From UBA7887 sp964408735 (lineage in GTDB: Bacteria > Pseudomonadota > Alphaproteobacteria > UBA7887): a stretch of 64,000 nucleotides of DNA. Position numbers and translations under genes: made by a program. Below, piece by piece: positions 24,838 to 33,277 of the stretch. The notes beneath the pieces are model-generated. The model saw only the letters and a list, made by a program, of their open reading frames with translations. It did not search any database and was not told the origin of the DNA. How positions within the stretch are numbered: the first letter of the stretch is position 1; every line of letters begins with the position of its first letter. The DNA is taken from contig CAYPAX010000006.1 of the NCBI GenBank assembly GCA_964408735.1, forward strand, positions 1-64,000. Direction: 5' to 3'.

Positions 24838-25824
24838 ATGACCCAGGATACAGATACCAAAGCGCCAGGGCAGCTGCTCACGGACGAAATTCTCTGTCCC
24901 TGCGACAACATCAGCTACGAGGCATTCCGCAAGGCAATTTGGGCGCGCCCGGAAGCCTCGTTCGATGCAGTCTGCGAGGATAGCTTGGTGGGTCAGAAAT
25001 GCACCTCCTGCTTGCTCAATGCCGAAAGCATCTTCAGCGAGGCTGGGGCGACGCGGCCGGATGTGATTGACGACGTGCCCCGGGCGCATCGTCGTCTCAT
25101 ACTGTCCAAGCAGGGCGTCTACGCCGTGATCGACCGCCTGTCGCCGAAATCGCCGTTCGTGCGCGACAGCATCATGCCGATCGTTGCCGGGCGAGGTGCG
25201 CGCACCGTGGTTACGCTTTCCAATGCCATGATAGAGGCCATTGGTGCACGCTCGCCGGACTTCCGGATACAGGCCGAGATGCGTGACGGCGCCGGGGCCG
25301 TATATGCCTCGCAGGAGGTCTTGGTGCCGGCGGGTGAACGCGTCGACCTGGAAGCCTCGGCAGACCTGCCCGGCGCCGACGGCGACGCTTTCGTCACCGG
25401 CAATTGCCGGGTACGCTTTGAGCCTTGCTCGCCCGGCTATTTCGGCACCATCCGGCCGCATTTCGCGGTCGTGACACCGCTGGCGATGACGGCCGTTCAC
25501 GGCCAGGGTCGTGGCCGGACAAGCTCCGTCTTCACGACCATGCAAGGGCCAGCCGTGGAGACGCAATTCGTGTCCGCGGTCAATTGCGCGAATGCCCCCG
25601 GGGAACTTGTCGTAAAGCGCTTCGACGGCGACCGGCTGGTTGACGAGCAGAAACTGGATTTGCCTGCGCGCGGGGCCCGTCTTGTCCCGTTGGAGCCGGT
25701 ATCGGAAGAGATCGCTGCGATAGCGCGGCCCCTGACGGTGCAAAGCTCCAGCGATGTCGAAACGCGATTCCACATCATGGTCAGCTGCGGTGACCCGCCG
25801 CGCATCTCACTGGACCATATCTGA
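24838..25824 (+). CDS. Unknown protein with N-terminal Bfd-like [2Fe-2S] domain
   Basis: 328 residues. Residues ~18-65 read ILCPCDNISYEAFRKAIW and later VGQKCTSCLLNAESIF, giving C-x-C-x32-C-x2-C with a Gly just before the second pair. This is the pattern of bacterioferritin-associated ferredoxin-like domains. The remaining ~260 residues show repeated beta-type segments (TVVTLSNAMIEAIG, LVPAGERVDLEAS, DVETRFHIMVSCG) and no motif that I recognise. No signal peptide. A Bfd-type cluster in a glycan locus suggests redox control or electron delivery. Its stop lies 13 bases before a second unknown protein, with which it may act. Confidence 0.6.
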   Translation: MTQDTDTKAPGQLLTDEILCPCDNISYEAFRKAIWARPEASFDAVCEDSLVGQKCTSCLLNAESIFSEAGATRPDVIDDVPRAHRRLILSKQGVYAVIDRLSPKSPFVRDSIMPIVAGRGARTVVTLSNAMIEAIGARSPDFRIQAEMRDGAGAVYASQEVLVPAGERVDLEASADLPGADGDAFVTGNCRVRFEPCSPGYFGTIRPHFAVVTPLAMTAVHGQGRGRTSSVFTTMQGPAVETQFVSAVNCANAPGELVVKRFDGDRLVDEQKLDLPARGARLVPLEPVSEEIAAIARPLTVQSSSDVETRFHIMVSCGDPPRISLDHI

Positions 25825-25837
25825 GGCGGAGGGCAAG

Positions 25838-26746
25838 ATGTCTGACTATCAATATTTCATTCCGGTGATCAGCATCGCTCCGCCGGATGGCTACCGATTG
25901 CATGAGAGGGTGCTCGTCGATGCGATCGCCGAGCAGATCGCTACGCCCGAGGCTGATCTGCTGATCGAGCGCCGTGTCTTCGGTGATGGCGAAGAGCTGC
26001 AGCGCCATGCGTCACGCCTGCAGTGGCGCGATGGGGAATGGGCTGGCGACGACCCTGACTTCGATCTCGACAGCATCGATGAAGGACGCTGGCGAGGAGG
26101 CGATTCGATCGGCTTCATGGAGACCCATGTCGGGCTTGACGCTGAGGAGGGCCTCTTGAGCGCGCCGCCGGCCTCGGCGAGCTACGATGGCGGTCCCACC
26201 AAACGGCTGGTCGGCTTCGCCGGTGCCTTCTTGCCGCCTAGCTACAAGATCTATCATGGCGAGGAGCGGAAGACCTTCTTCAGCGACAATGTGCTGAAAT
26301 ACGGCAATACCGTCGTGATTTACCAGATCGACGCTTTCGGTCAAACGCCGGGATATCGATGGGTGGAAGGCTATCCATTATCGTGCATTGACCGCAACTC
26401 GGATATAGGCGAATCCATCGTCTTGATAAATCCGTTCATGCGGGCGGCAACGGTGCGCATCGAGATTTCGGGCGTGGAGGAGAGCCGCAAGATTCGGGTC
26501 GATCCGCTGCACGCGCGGCGCGTAGCCGTCGCCGATCTCATCGGCGATCGTGATTCCTGGATGGGTCAGATTCTGGTCAGCGGCCCGCGGCGCCTTATCA
26601 CTATGTTTGCCAAGCACTCGCTGGCCAACCCCTGCCAGATGACCACGCTTGAGCATTCGGATCCCTATCGCGGCGAGCCGACCCATCGGCCGGTGAGCCA
26701 GATGCTGCGGCGCAAAGTGGGCGGCTGGCTGTTTGGCGAATGCTGA
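25838..26746 (+). CDS. Unknown protein, partner of the Bfd-like protein
   Basis: Start ATG 25838 (MSDYQYFIPVISIAPPDGY), with GGCGGAGGG 9 bases upstream; a longer frame overlaps the previous gene. 302 residues, no signal peptide or membrane helix. Segments such as NTVVIYQIDAFGQTPGYRW, ESIVLINPFMRAATVRIEIS and RRLITMFAKHSLANPCQ suggest a beta-sandwich. The order of these segments recalls the C-terminal part of the preceding protein, so the two may be distant relatives. The next gene begins on the base after its stop. I do not recognise a family and assign no function. Confidence 0.6.
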   Translation: MSDYQYFIPVISIAPPDGYRLHERVLVDAIAEQIATPEADLLIERRVFGDGEELQRHASRLQWRDGEWAGDDPDFDLDSIDEGRWRGGDSIGFMETHVGLDAEEGLLSAPPASASYDGGPTKRLVGFAGAFLPPSYKIYHGEERKTFFSDNVLKYGNTVVIYQIDAFGQTPGYRWVEGYPLSCIDRNSDIGESIVLINPFMRAATVRIEISGVEESRKIRVDPLHARRVAVADLIGDRDSWMGQILVSGPRRLITMFAKHSLANPCQMTTLEHSDPYRGEPTHRPVSQMLRRKVGGWLFGEC

Positions 26747-27631
26747 ATGTCAGCTGCCGATTGGTCGGAGAGTAAGGAGAGCATCATCAACGCTTTAATC
26801 GAGAACGCGTGTACCCTGGCGCGCTGGCTGGTGCCGGCGCGATTGCTCGACTGGTTGCGCGGCGAGAGCAATTCCGTGCGTCACAGATTCTGGTTCGGAC
26901 CGAAGGAATATCTCAGCCTTCGCCTGCATCGCCTGCGCGGTGGCGATTATCTGACTTGGTACGCCAAACGCATGGATGGATTCGTCAATTTCGAGACTCT
27001 GGAAACTGAGGAAACGGATGCACTGCGGCGCTTCGAATATTACATAAACGGCGACCCAAACAGTCTCGGGATCGCCCAGAGCTTCGGTCTTGAGCCGCAT
27101 CACATGCTGCATGAGTTCGGCGTCGGCTTTCTGCGCACGGCGCGCCATTTCATCGACTATCTCGACGCCGGAAATTTCTCCGGAAACGATGCCAGCAAGG
27201 CGCGTATCGAATTCGGCAGCGAGTATCTCAGACGTAAGATGGCATTCGACGCCAAACGGCCGAAGTTGATAGTCAATGCCGACAACAGCTTCGATTGGAT
27301 GGATGACCGCAAGGTCGATTACTTTTGGTCTCTTGCGGTGTTCACTCACATGCCTCCGGAGGACATCGAAAAGACCTTCAAGAACATGCGCAAGATACTC
27401 AAGCCTAATGCGGTGGTCCTGTTCACCTATTCGGAGAAGGATGGCGACCGCAACGTGGAGCAACTCAACGTCAAGGACTGGTGGCACAATTTCGCGTTCT
27501 ATGCCGATCTTGCCGCGCGCTACGGCTACGAGATCGAGGATGTCAGCGAGGTCATGCCGGAAAGCGTGCACATAAATGTGGCGACGCGACTTGCGAAGAT
27601 GCGCTGGCGTGGCGAGGAGTCGGCGTCATAG
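26747..27631 (+). CDS. SAM-dependent methyltransferase-like protein
   Basis: 294 residues, starting on the base after the previous stop. The Rossmann motif I is variant: LHEFGVGFLRTARHFIDYL. Motif IV-like YFWSLAVFTHMPPEDIEKTF and the post-motif ILKPNAVVLFTYSEKDG are good. The last ~40 residues (YGYEIEDVSEVMPE) fit the class I fold. Residues 15-35 are hydrophobic enough for membrane contact. It probably methylates a sugar in this locus. The TAG stop overlaps a likely ATA initiation codon of the next gene. Confidence 0.75.
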   Translation: MSAADWSESKESIINALIENACTLARWLVPARLLDWLRGESNSVRHRFWFGPKEYLSLRLHRLRGGDYLTWYAKRMDGFVNFETLETEETDALRRFEYYINGDPNSLGIAQSFGLEPHHMLHEFGVGFLRTARHFIDYLDAGNFSGNDASKARIEFGSEYLRRKMAFDAKRPKLIVNADNSFDWMDDRKVDYFWSLAVFTHMPPEDIEKTFKNMRKILKPNAVVLFTYSEKDGDRNVEQLNVKDWWHNFAFYADLAARYGYEIEDVSEVMPESVHINVATRLAKMRWRGEESAS

Positions 27632-28914
27632 CAAGACCAACGGCAATCGCCGGCACGTCCCGGCTCGCCCTGCTTGGTGGACGACCACTGCTTGAAGAGG
27701 CATTGCCTGAGCACAACAGTATCGCCGGCGAGGAAGAAGCAGCTGCCATGCGAATCCTGCGAAGTGGCAGGCTTAGCGGCTTCTACGGCTCGGCCGGCGA
27801 AAACTTCTCTGGCGGGCCCGAGGTCAAGCGGCTGGAGGCGGCATGGCGGGAGCGCTTCCAAACGAAGCACGCAATTGCCATGAATAGCGCAACCAGTTGC
27901 TTGATGGCCGCCACCGCAGCTTGCGACTTGGGGCCGGGCGACGAGATGATCGTGCCGCCCTTCACCATGATCGCCTCTGCAACCGCTGCCAAGCTATGGG
28001 GTGCGCGCGCCGTCTTCGCCGACGTACGGGAGGATATTTTCACGCTAGATCCGGAAAGTGTGGCCCGTAACATCACGCCACGCACCAAAGTGATCATGGC
28101 AGTCAATCTTTTCGGTCAAGCCGCCGACTTTGATGCGCTGCTTGCGCTGGCGCGCCGCCATGGACTCATGGTGATAGAGGACAATGCGCAAGCGCCGGGC
28201 GCGCTCTATCGGGGCCGGCCGGCGGGCACGCTCGGTGATATCGGGGTGTTCAGCCTGAACTGCCACAAGACGATCCAATGCGGCGAAGGCGGCGTGGCTT
28301 GCACCGACGATGATGGATTGGCGCACAGATTGCGCCTGATTCGCAACCATGGCGAGGCGGTGGTGCGTGAGATCGGCTACGCCGATCATCCCGAAAAGCT
28401 GATCGGGTTCAATTTTCGCATGGGCGAGCTTGAAGCCGCGATCGCCGGCGAACAATTGGCGAAGCTCGATGCCCTGACGGCGCCGCGTCAGCGGATAGCG
28501 GCACTTTACGACGACCGTCTCGCGCCATTGCCTGGCTTGGCCGTGCCCAAGGTCGGGGACCAGCGGGACCATGTCTATTACACTTATGCCTTGAGGTTCG
28601 GTGCTGAGAGGGCCGGCTTTTCTCGTGCCCAATTGGTCGCTGCGCTGGCTGCCGAAGGCGTCCCTTGTTTCGAGGGCTATTGCCGCCCGCTCTACCAGGA
28701 ACCGCTATTTTCTGCCGATCCCGGCAATCGGGCGGGCCTCTGTCCCGTGGTCGAGCGGCTCTACGAGGAGGAGCTGCTGTTCCATGCCTGGCTGCATCCC
28801 GAGATCGAGCCATTCGCGGCCCGAATAGCCGAGGCCTTCGAGAAGGTTTGGGACTTGAGCGGCAGCCTAGCTGAACATGGTGAAGATCGTGAGCCTGCGA
28901 TTCGCCGCGGCTGA
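27628..28914 (+). CDS. DegT/DnrJ/EryC1/StrS aminotransferase, likely ATA start
   Basis: Homology places the N-terminus near LALLGGRPLLEEALPEHNS, but no ATG, GTG or TTG exists in frame between a GTG at 27481, deep in the upstream gene, and a TTG near 27699 inside the conserved region. ATA at 27628 lies 8 bases after GAGGAG and overlaps the upstream stop as ATAG. The protein would have 428 residues. PLP Lys214 is in SLNCHKTIQCGEGG and Asp185 in VIEDNAQAPGA. It transfers an amino group to a keto-sugar nucleotide and is one of three DegT-type enzymes here. If ATA is not used, the 27481 GTG would give 477 residues. Confidence 0.8.
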   Translation: MARPTAIAGTSRLALLGGRPLLEEALPEHNSIAGEEEAAAMRILRSGRLSGFYGSAGENFSGGPEVKRLEAAWRERFQTKHAIAMNSATSCLMAATAACDLGPGDEMIVPPFTMIASATAAKLWGARAVFADVREDIFTLDPESVARNITPRTKVIMAVNLFGQAADFDALLALARRHGLMVIEDNAQAPGALYRGRPAGTLGDIGVFSLNCHKTIQCGEGGVACTDDDGLAHRLRLIRNHGEAVVREIGYADHPEKLIGFNFRMGELEAAIAGEQLAKLDALTAPRQRIAALYDDRLAPLPGLAVPKVGDQRDHVYYTYALRFGAERAGFSRAQLVAALAAEGVPCFEGYCRPLYQEPLFSADPGNRAGLCPVVERLYEEELLFHAWLHPEIEPFAARIAEAFEKVWDLSGSLAEHGEDREPAIRRG

Positions 28915-29992
28915 TCCTGGCGGCGCCAACGTTATCGCGGCCTTTCTGCATGGGGAGCCCGAGCTGGCGGCTCTTGTCGAGCCGGTCTGGACCGTGCCGG
29001 TGTCCGTATCGCGTTTCGCCGAGTGGGGCATTGCGACGCACTGCTTTCCGCAAGAGCGATGCGAGTCGGAGGCCGCGGAGGCGTGGGCCGAGCGTCCGCG
29101 GCCGCTTGCCCTGGTGACCGGAACGTCGATGGTGGTGGAGTTCGAGGCGACCTTGTGGCGCCTGGCCAAGGCCGATGGCGTTCCGTCTCTGGCTTGGCTT
29201 GATCAGTGGACCAATCTCGAAAGGCGCTTTAAAGCGGGGCGCCCCGAATGGGTGGCGGCAATCGATGCCGCACAGCGCAATGACTTGGTGGCGCTGGGGT
29301 TCGCCTCGAACCGGGTGCTGGTGGTTGGCCAGCCCTATCTGTTCCGGTTGTGCGGGCCCGCGCAGCCTCGATATGACAGCAAGCCCTCGTCCACCGGGGC
29401 TCTTGCTCTGTTATATGTCAGCGAGCCTTATTCGCGCGATTACGCCTTGGGCTTGCAGGAGTCGGTCGGTTTCGACGAGTTCGACGTCTTCGATGTGGTC
29501 CACCGTGCTGCCACGCGAGCACTAAAGAAATCGTCCGAGTTACGGATCGACGTGGCAATAAAATTGCACCCTTATGAAGAAGCCGGGCCCTATCGTCAGC
29601 GCCTGGCCGCGCTTGCGCATGACCCGCGTCTCAATCTTCGCCTCATCGCAGGCGGCGAATCCGGCCGCCAGGCCGCCGCATGGTCAGACATCGTCGTTGG
29701 CGTAAGCTCGATACTGCTGCTTGAGGCCATGCTGCTGGAAAAGCCGACCCTCAGTTTGCGTCCCGGTCTCATTGGGGCGGATCCGTTCGCGCCTAGCCGC
29801 CATGGCGACTGTCTCTATGCTGACGATGCCGATGGCGCCACCGCGTTGCTGACATCGGCGCTTCTGGAGCCGGAGGTTTCCACACGCGCGATCGAACGAC
29901 AACAGAAGTACCTGAAGCGTATTTCCTTCGATGGCTGTGCACAAGTGTTGCGCTGGCTAAGCGAACAACAAGCCTGTCCGTTGACCACATGA
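28877..29992 (+). CDS. GT-B-like protein, possible capsule-type glycosyltransferase
   Basis: 371 residues, overlapping the aminotransferase by 38 bases. The N-terminal half has SLRFAAADPGGANVIAAFL and a middle VPSLAWLDQWTNLERRF. The C-terminal half has AIKLHPYEEAGPYRQRL, then DIVVGVSSILLLEAMLLEKP and TLSLRPGL. The K-L-H-P and G-x-S-S-x-x-L-x-E-A pattern is typical of capsule and polysialyl-type glycosyltransferases and of UDP-sugar 2-epimerase folds. A LegG/NeuC-type epimerase is less likely, as its G-N-S-S-S-G signature is missing. It probably transfers a nonulosonic or other sugar. Confidence 0.6.
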   Translation: MVKIVSLRFAAADPGGANVIAAFLHGEPELAALVEPVWTVPVSVSRFAEWGIATHCFPQERCESEAAEAWAERPRPLALVTGTSMVVEFEATLWRLAKADGVPSLAWLDQWTNLERRFKAGRPEWVAAIDAAQRNDLVALGFASNRVLVVGQPYLFRLCGPAQPRYDSKPSSTGALALLYVSEPYSRDYALGLQESVGFDEFDVFDVVHRAATRALKKSSELRIDVAIKLHPYEEAGPYRQRLAALAHDPRLNLRLIAGGESGRQAAAWSDIVVGVSSILLLEAMLLEKPTLSLRPGLIGADPFAPSRHGDCLYADDADGATALLTSALLEPEVSTRAIERQQKYLKRISFDGCAQVLRWLSEQQACPLTT

Positions 29993-30627
29993 CCCGGACC
30001 CGCGAAGACCAAGCGCCCGCACCTAAGCTGGAAACCGCCCGGCTGCGGCTCGAGGGTTTTGCCGAGGCACATCTGACGGAACGCTATGTCGGCTGGTTGA
30101 ATGATCCGGAAGTGGTGCGCTACAGCGAGCAGCGTCATCGCCGGCATAGCATGGAGAGCTGTCGTCAATATGCGCGCGCCATGGCTGGTGCGGGAAATCC
30201 TTTGTGGGCTATTATAGCTGTCGATCCGGACCTCGGGCATATCGGAAATATCTCGGCGAATCTGGACCGGAACAATGGACTTTGCGATGTCACCATCCTC
30301 ATCGGCGAACGCTCGGCCTGGGGCCGAGGACTCGGAACGGAAGCTTGGAACGCGGTATGTGACTTCATGCTCGGCCCAGCCGCAATGCGAAAGGTGGTGG
30401 GTGGTGCACTGGCCTCCAACACGGCGATGGTTAGAATTATGGAAAGATCGGCGATGGCAGCGGACGGAAGCCGCCCGCGGCACTATCTGGTCGATGGTAT
30501 CGAGATCGACGTGGTTTACTTTGCTCGCTATCGAGGGCAATCTACGGATGGTGGAAAACTGCAAGAGCACGCTGCGCGTCAGGAGTCGACCGCGGCCGGC
30601 AATGAAGGCACGAGAGATGCAAGCTAG
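29989..30627 (+). CDS. GNAT acetyltransferase (RimJ/RimL-like)
   Basis: 212 residues, ATGA overlap. LETARLRLEGFAEAHLTERY is the family start, then YVGWLNDPEVVRYSEQR. The acetyl-CoA loop is ERSAWGRGLGTEAWNAV, followed by KVVGGALASNTAMVRIME. This subgroup often acetylates amino-sugars in flagellin-glycan and O-antigen clusters (PseH and the PglD-like GNATs are examples of the role). Which amino sugar it uses is open; the aminotransferase at 27628 is a near supplier. The last 40 residues are low-complexity and may be dispensable. Confidence 0.75.
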   Translation: MTRTREDQAPAPKLETARLRLEGFAEAHLTERYVGWLNDPEVVRYSEQRHRRHSMESCRQYARAMAGAGNPLWAIIAVDPDLGHIGNISANLDRNNGLCDVTILIGERSAWGRGLGTEAWNAVCDFMLGPAAMRKVVGGALASNTAMVRIMERSAMAADGSRPRHYLVDGIEIDVVYFARYRGQSTDGGKLQEHAARQESTAAGNEGTRDAS

Positions 30628-32224
30628 CGAACGGGCCGTATCACCACGAATCGTCATCCAGTACGCCAATCAGTTTGCCGATCTGCTGTCCCCCTTGGCG
30701 CGTCATTTGCGCTCGCGGCACGGCGTTGACGTGGTGCTAGTACATAGGGGTAAGAGAAATCTGCCCAATCCAGCGGTCTACGATTTCGATGTAGACGCTT
30801 TCGTGGAGTTGGTGGATTTGGAAGAGGTGCTGCAGAATCGCAGCGTAGGGGACATCGAGAGCCCGGGAAAGCTGGCAGAACGCGTTGCTGCAGTCGAGAG
30901 CAGCACCGGAATCGACATCCTCGAAATCCTGCGAAGTGACCGCCACCTCGGGCATGGCTTCGTGGTCGGCGCCAAGTATTCTCGCTCGCGTTACATGCTA
31001 GCCAACACTTACGACCAGGCAGTCGATATCGCTCTTCGCTTGGCGGAAACTCTCGACAATGTCCTTGCACGGAACCGGCCGCTTGCCGTAGTCGCCGCGC
31101 CCTCGAACATGATTGGCATGACCCTGCAGCAACTTGCCGATGGCCGCGGGATGCCGGTGCGAGCCCTGGCCTACACCCTGACCGGGAAGAACTTCTATTG
31201 GGCGGTGGACAGGTATTACCGGCCCGGAAATTTGGCCGAGAAGTACCGCCGCTTATGCGATCATGCGGATGCCACGCCGGCGAATATGAGCGCTGAAGTG
31301 GAGAGGAAGGTTTCCAGCCCGGAGCGCTTCCAGGCGTTTCGCAAGTCAATTCCGGCCCGCGCAAGTTTCCGCGCACTTGGTCGGGCCCTTTACTTATGTA
31401 TGCGCCGCAAGGCCGGCGACATCATCAAGCGTCGACGGCACACTTATGGCGGATATCTGCTGCGGGATCAGTTGCGAGAGATCGTCAGCATCTGGCACGT
31501 CCGACGCGGGTTTCTCAAAGACAAGCCCCTATTGCCCGAACTTCCCGAGGACATGCCCTATGTCTTCTTTCCGCTGGCCGTGGAGCCGGAGGCAACCTTA
31601 ATGGCTGAAGCCCCGATGGCGGACAATCAGCTTGCCTGTATCGATTGGTTGGTAAAGACGGTGCCCGCGGGCTGGCGCGTGATCGTAAAGGAACACCCGG
31701 GATTGACAACGCCGCGCCCTGCGGGATTTTGGCATCAATTGCATAACTATCCGAATTTGTTAGTGGCAGCGACAATGGAGAGTGGAGAGGCGTTGGCGAG
31801 TCAAGCGCGTGCGTTGGCGGTTATCAACGGCTCGCTTGGGACCCAGGCAGCCGTTGCCGGAACCCCGGTCTTGACGTTTCATCCGCACTTTCCCGCCGTG
31901 CTTCTGCCACATGTCTTCCATGCGGACTCATACGCTGGGACAAAGAGCGCGTTGCGCCGTATCGAGAATGGTGAAATCCCGCCCCTCGCGGAACGGCGTC
32001 GATGCGGCCAAGCCCTGATGGCGGCGCTGGAGTTCGACGCGGTTCCGGTTGCCGACGCCAATCTCTTGGTCGGCGTTTCCGGCGGCCAGAAGGTCGAAGG
32101 CGACGATGTAAGTGTCTTGAGTGCGGCCCTGATCGATTCCATCGGGGTAGCGGCGCCCGAGTCATCGGTGGGCTTGCCTGAGGCGGGTCCTGTGCCGGCG
32201 CAGCAAACAGGTATCGCATTATGA
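30617..32224 (+). CDS. Capsule-type glycosyltransferase-like protein
   Basis: Start ATG 30617, 8 bases after GAAGG and overlapping the GNAT stop; upstream in-frame codons lie inside that gene. 535 residues. The N-terminus (IVIQYANQFADLLSPLARHL) resembles the short protein at 4922. The C-terminal half has VFFPLAVEPEATLM, GWRVIVKEHPGLTTPRP and then ALAVINGSLGTQAAVAGTPVL, as in the capsule polysaccharide (KpsC/KpsS-like) GT-B group. The E-H-P and N-G-S-L-x-x-Q-A motifs line a donor site. It may add Kdo-like or nonulosonic sugars. Family call moderate, substrate unknown. Confidence 0.65.
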   Translation: MQASERAVSPRIVIQYANQFADLLSPLARHLRSRHGVDVVLVHRGKRNLPNPAVYDFDVDAFVELVDLEEVLQNRSVGDIESPGKLAERVAAVESSTGIDILEILRSDRHLGHGFVVGAKYSRSRYMLANTYDQAVDIALRLAETLDNVLARNRPLAVVAAPSNMIGMTLQQLADGRGMPVRALAYTLTGKNFYWAVDRYYRPGNLAEKYRRLCDHADATPANMSAEVERKVSSPERFQAFRKSIPARASFRALGRALYLCMRRKAGDIIKRRRHTYGGYLLRDQLREIVSIWHVRRGFLKDKPLLPELPEDMPYVFFPLAVEPEATLMAEAPMADNQLACIDWLVKTVPAGWRVIVKEHPGLTTPRPAGFWHQLHNYPNLLVAATMESGEALASQARALAVINGSLGTQAAVAGTPVLTFHPHFPAVLLPHVFHADSYAGTKSALRRIENGEIPPLAERRRCGQALMAALEFDAVPVADANLLVGVSGGQKVEGDDVSVLSAALIDSIGVAAPESSVGLPEAGPVPAQQTGIAL

Positions 32225-32242
32225 TCCACCGCAACCCCCAAT

Positions 32243-33277
32243 GTGAGAGTTAGCTTGCGAAATTTTTTATCACCCAGCTTCGACCTTAACGGGAAGAGCG
32301 TGCTGGTCACCGGTGGCACCGGGTCTTTCGGGAAACGATTCGTCAATACCATCCTGGACCGTTTCGAGCCGCGAAAGGTCATCGTGTTCTCGCGCGATGA
32401 GCTGAAGCAGTCCGAGATGATGGCCGATCTCGCGCGGCGGGGCGTGCCGCCGACGCGATTCTTCATCGGTGACGTTCGCGACGTGGACCGGCTCGAGCTT
32501 GCCATGCGCGAGGTCGACTATGTGGTTCATGCGGCCGCGCTCAAGCAGGTGCCGGCAGCCGAGTACAACCCCTTCGAATGCATACGAACAAATGTGCATG
32601 GCGCGGAGAACGTGGTCACCGCCGCCTTGCGCACGGGCGTTCGGAAGGTCATCGCACTGTCGACCGACAAGGCGGCAAATCCGATCAATCTGTACGGCGC
32701 CAGCAAGCTGGCCTCCGATAAGATCTTCGTCGCCGCCAACAATCTCAGTGGCTCTCAGGACACCCATTTCTCGGTTGTCCGCTACGGCAACGTGATCGGC
32801 TCGCGCGGCAGCGTCGTGGACCTGTTCCAAAGGCTTATCGACGAAGGCAGCGAGACGCTGCCCATCACCGATCCGCGCATGACGCGCTTCTGGATCACCC
32901 TGCAGCAAGGCGTGGAATTCGTGCTGTCGTCGCTTGAGATGATGCGAGGTGGTGAGATCTACGTGCCGCGAATTCCGAGCCTCAAGATCGTCGATCTGGC
33001 GCATTTCATGGCGCCGCAACTCGTTCATAAGGAGATCGGCATTCGTCCCGGGGAGAAGCTGCACGAGATCATGATCACCGTCGATGACGCGCGCTCGACC
33101 GTGGTGCTGGAGGACCGTTTCATTATCGAGCCGTCCCTGGCGTTCTGGTCGCACAAGCCGTTTTGCTCGGGAGAGGCACATTCCGTGGCCGACGATTTTC
33201 AGTATTCCAGTGATAGCAACGACGAGTGGCTGAGTGAACAGGATTGGCACGATTTCGTTGCCGAGCAGAACGAATGA
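32243..33277 (+). CDS. pseB: UDP-N-acetylglucosamine 4,6-dehydratase (inverting), PseB-like
   Basis: 344 residues from GTG 32243; a TTG at 32255 is an alternative. Rossmann loop LVTGGTGSFGKRFV. The catalytic region is ALSTDKAANPINLYGASK with the Lys and Tyr of the family, and RYGNVIGSRGSVVDLF is the PseB/FlaA1 hallmark. PseB converts UDP-GlcNAc to the 4-keto-6-deoxy-L-altro form, the first step to pseudaminic acid, in the cytoplasm. PseG-type and PseI-type genes follow at 41072 and 42562. A CapD-type dehydratase acting for O-antigen FucNAc is the alternative, but the length without membrane segments favours PseB. Confidence 0.85.
   Translation: MRVSLRNFLSPSFDLNGKSVLVTGGTGSFGKRFVNTILDRFEPRKVIVFSRDELKQSEMMADLARRGVPPTRFFIGDVRDVDRLELAMREVDYVVHAAALKQVPAAEYNPFECIRTNVHGAENVVTAALRTGVRKVIALSTDKAANPINLYGASKLASDKIFVAANNLSGSQDTHFSVVRYGNVIGSRGSVVDLFQRLIDEGSETLPITDPRMTRFWITLQQGVEFVLSSLEMMRGGEIYVPRIPSLKIVDLAHFMAPQLVHKEIGIRPGEKLHEIMITVDDARSTVVLEDRFIIEPSLAFWSHKPFCSGEAHSVADDFQYSSDSNDEWLSEQDWHDFVAEQNE

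Noticed and set aside
28877..29992. LegG/NeuC-type hydrolysing 2-epimerase
   Set aside because: The fold may be similar, but the G-N-S-S-S-G signature of the family is replaced by VGVSSILLLEA, as in capsule transferases.
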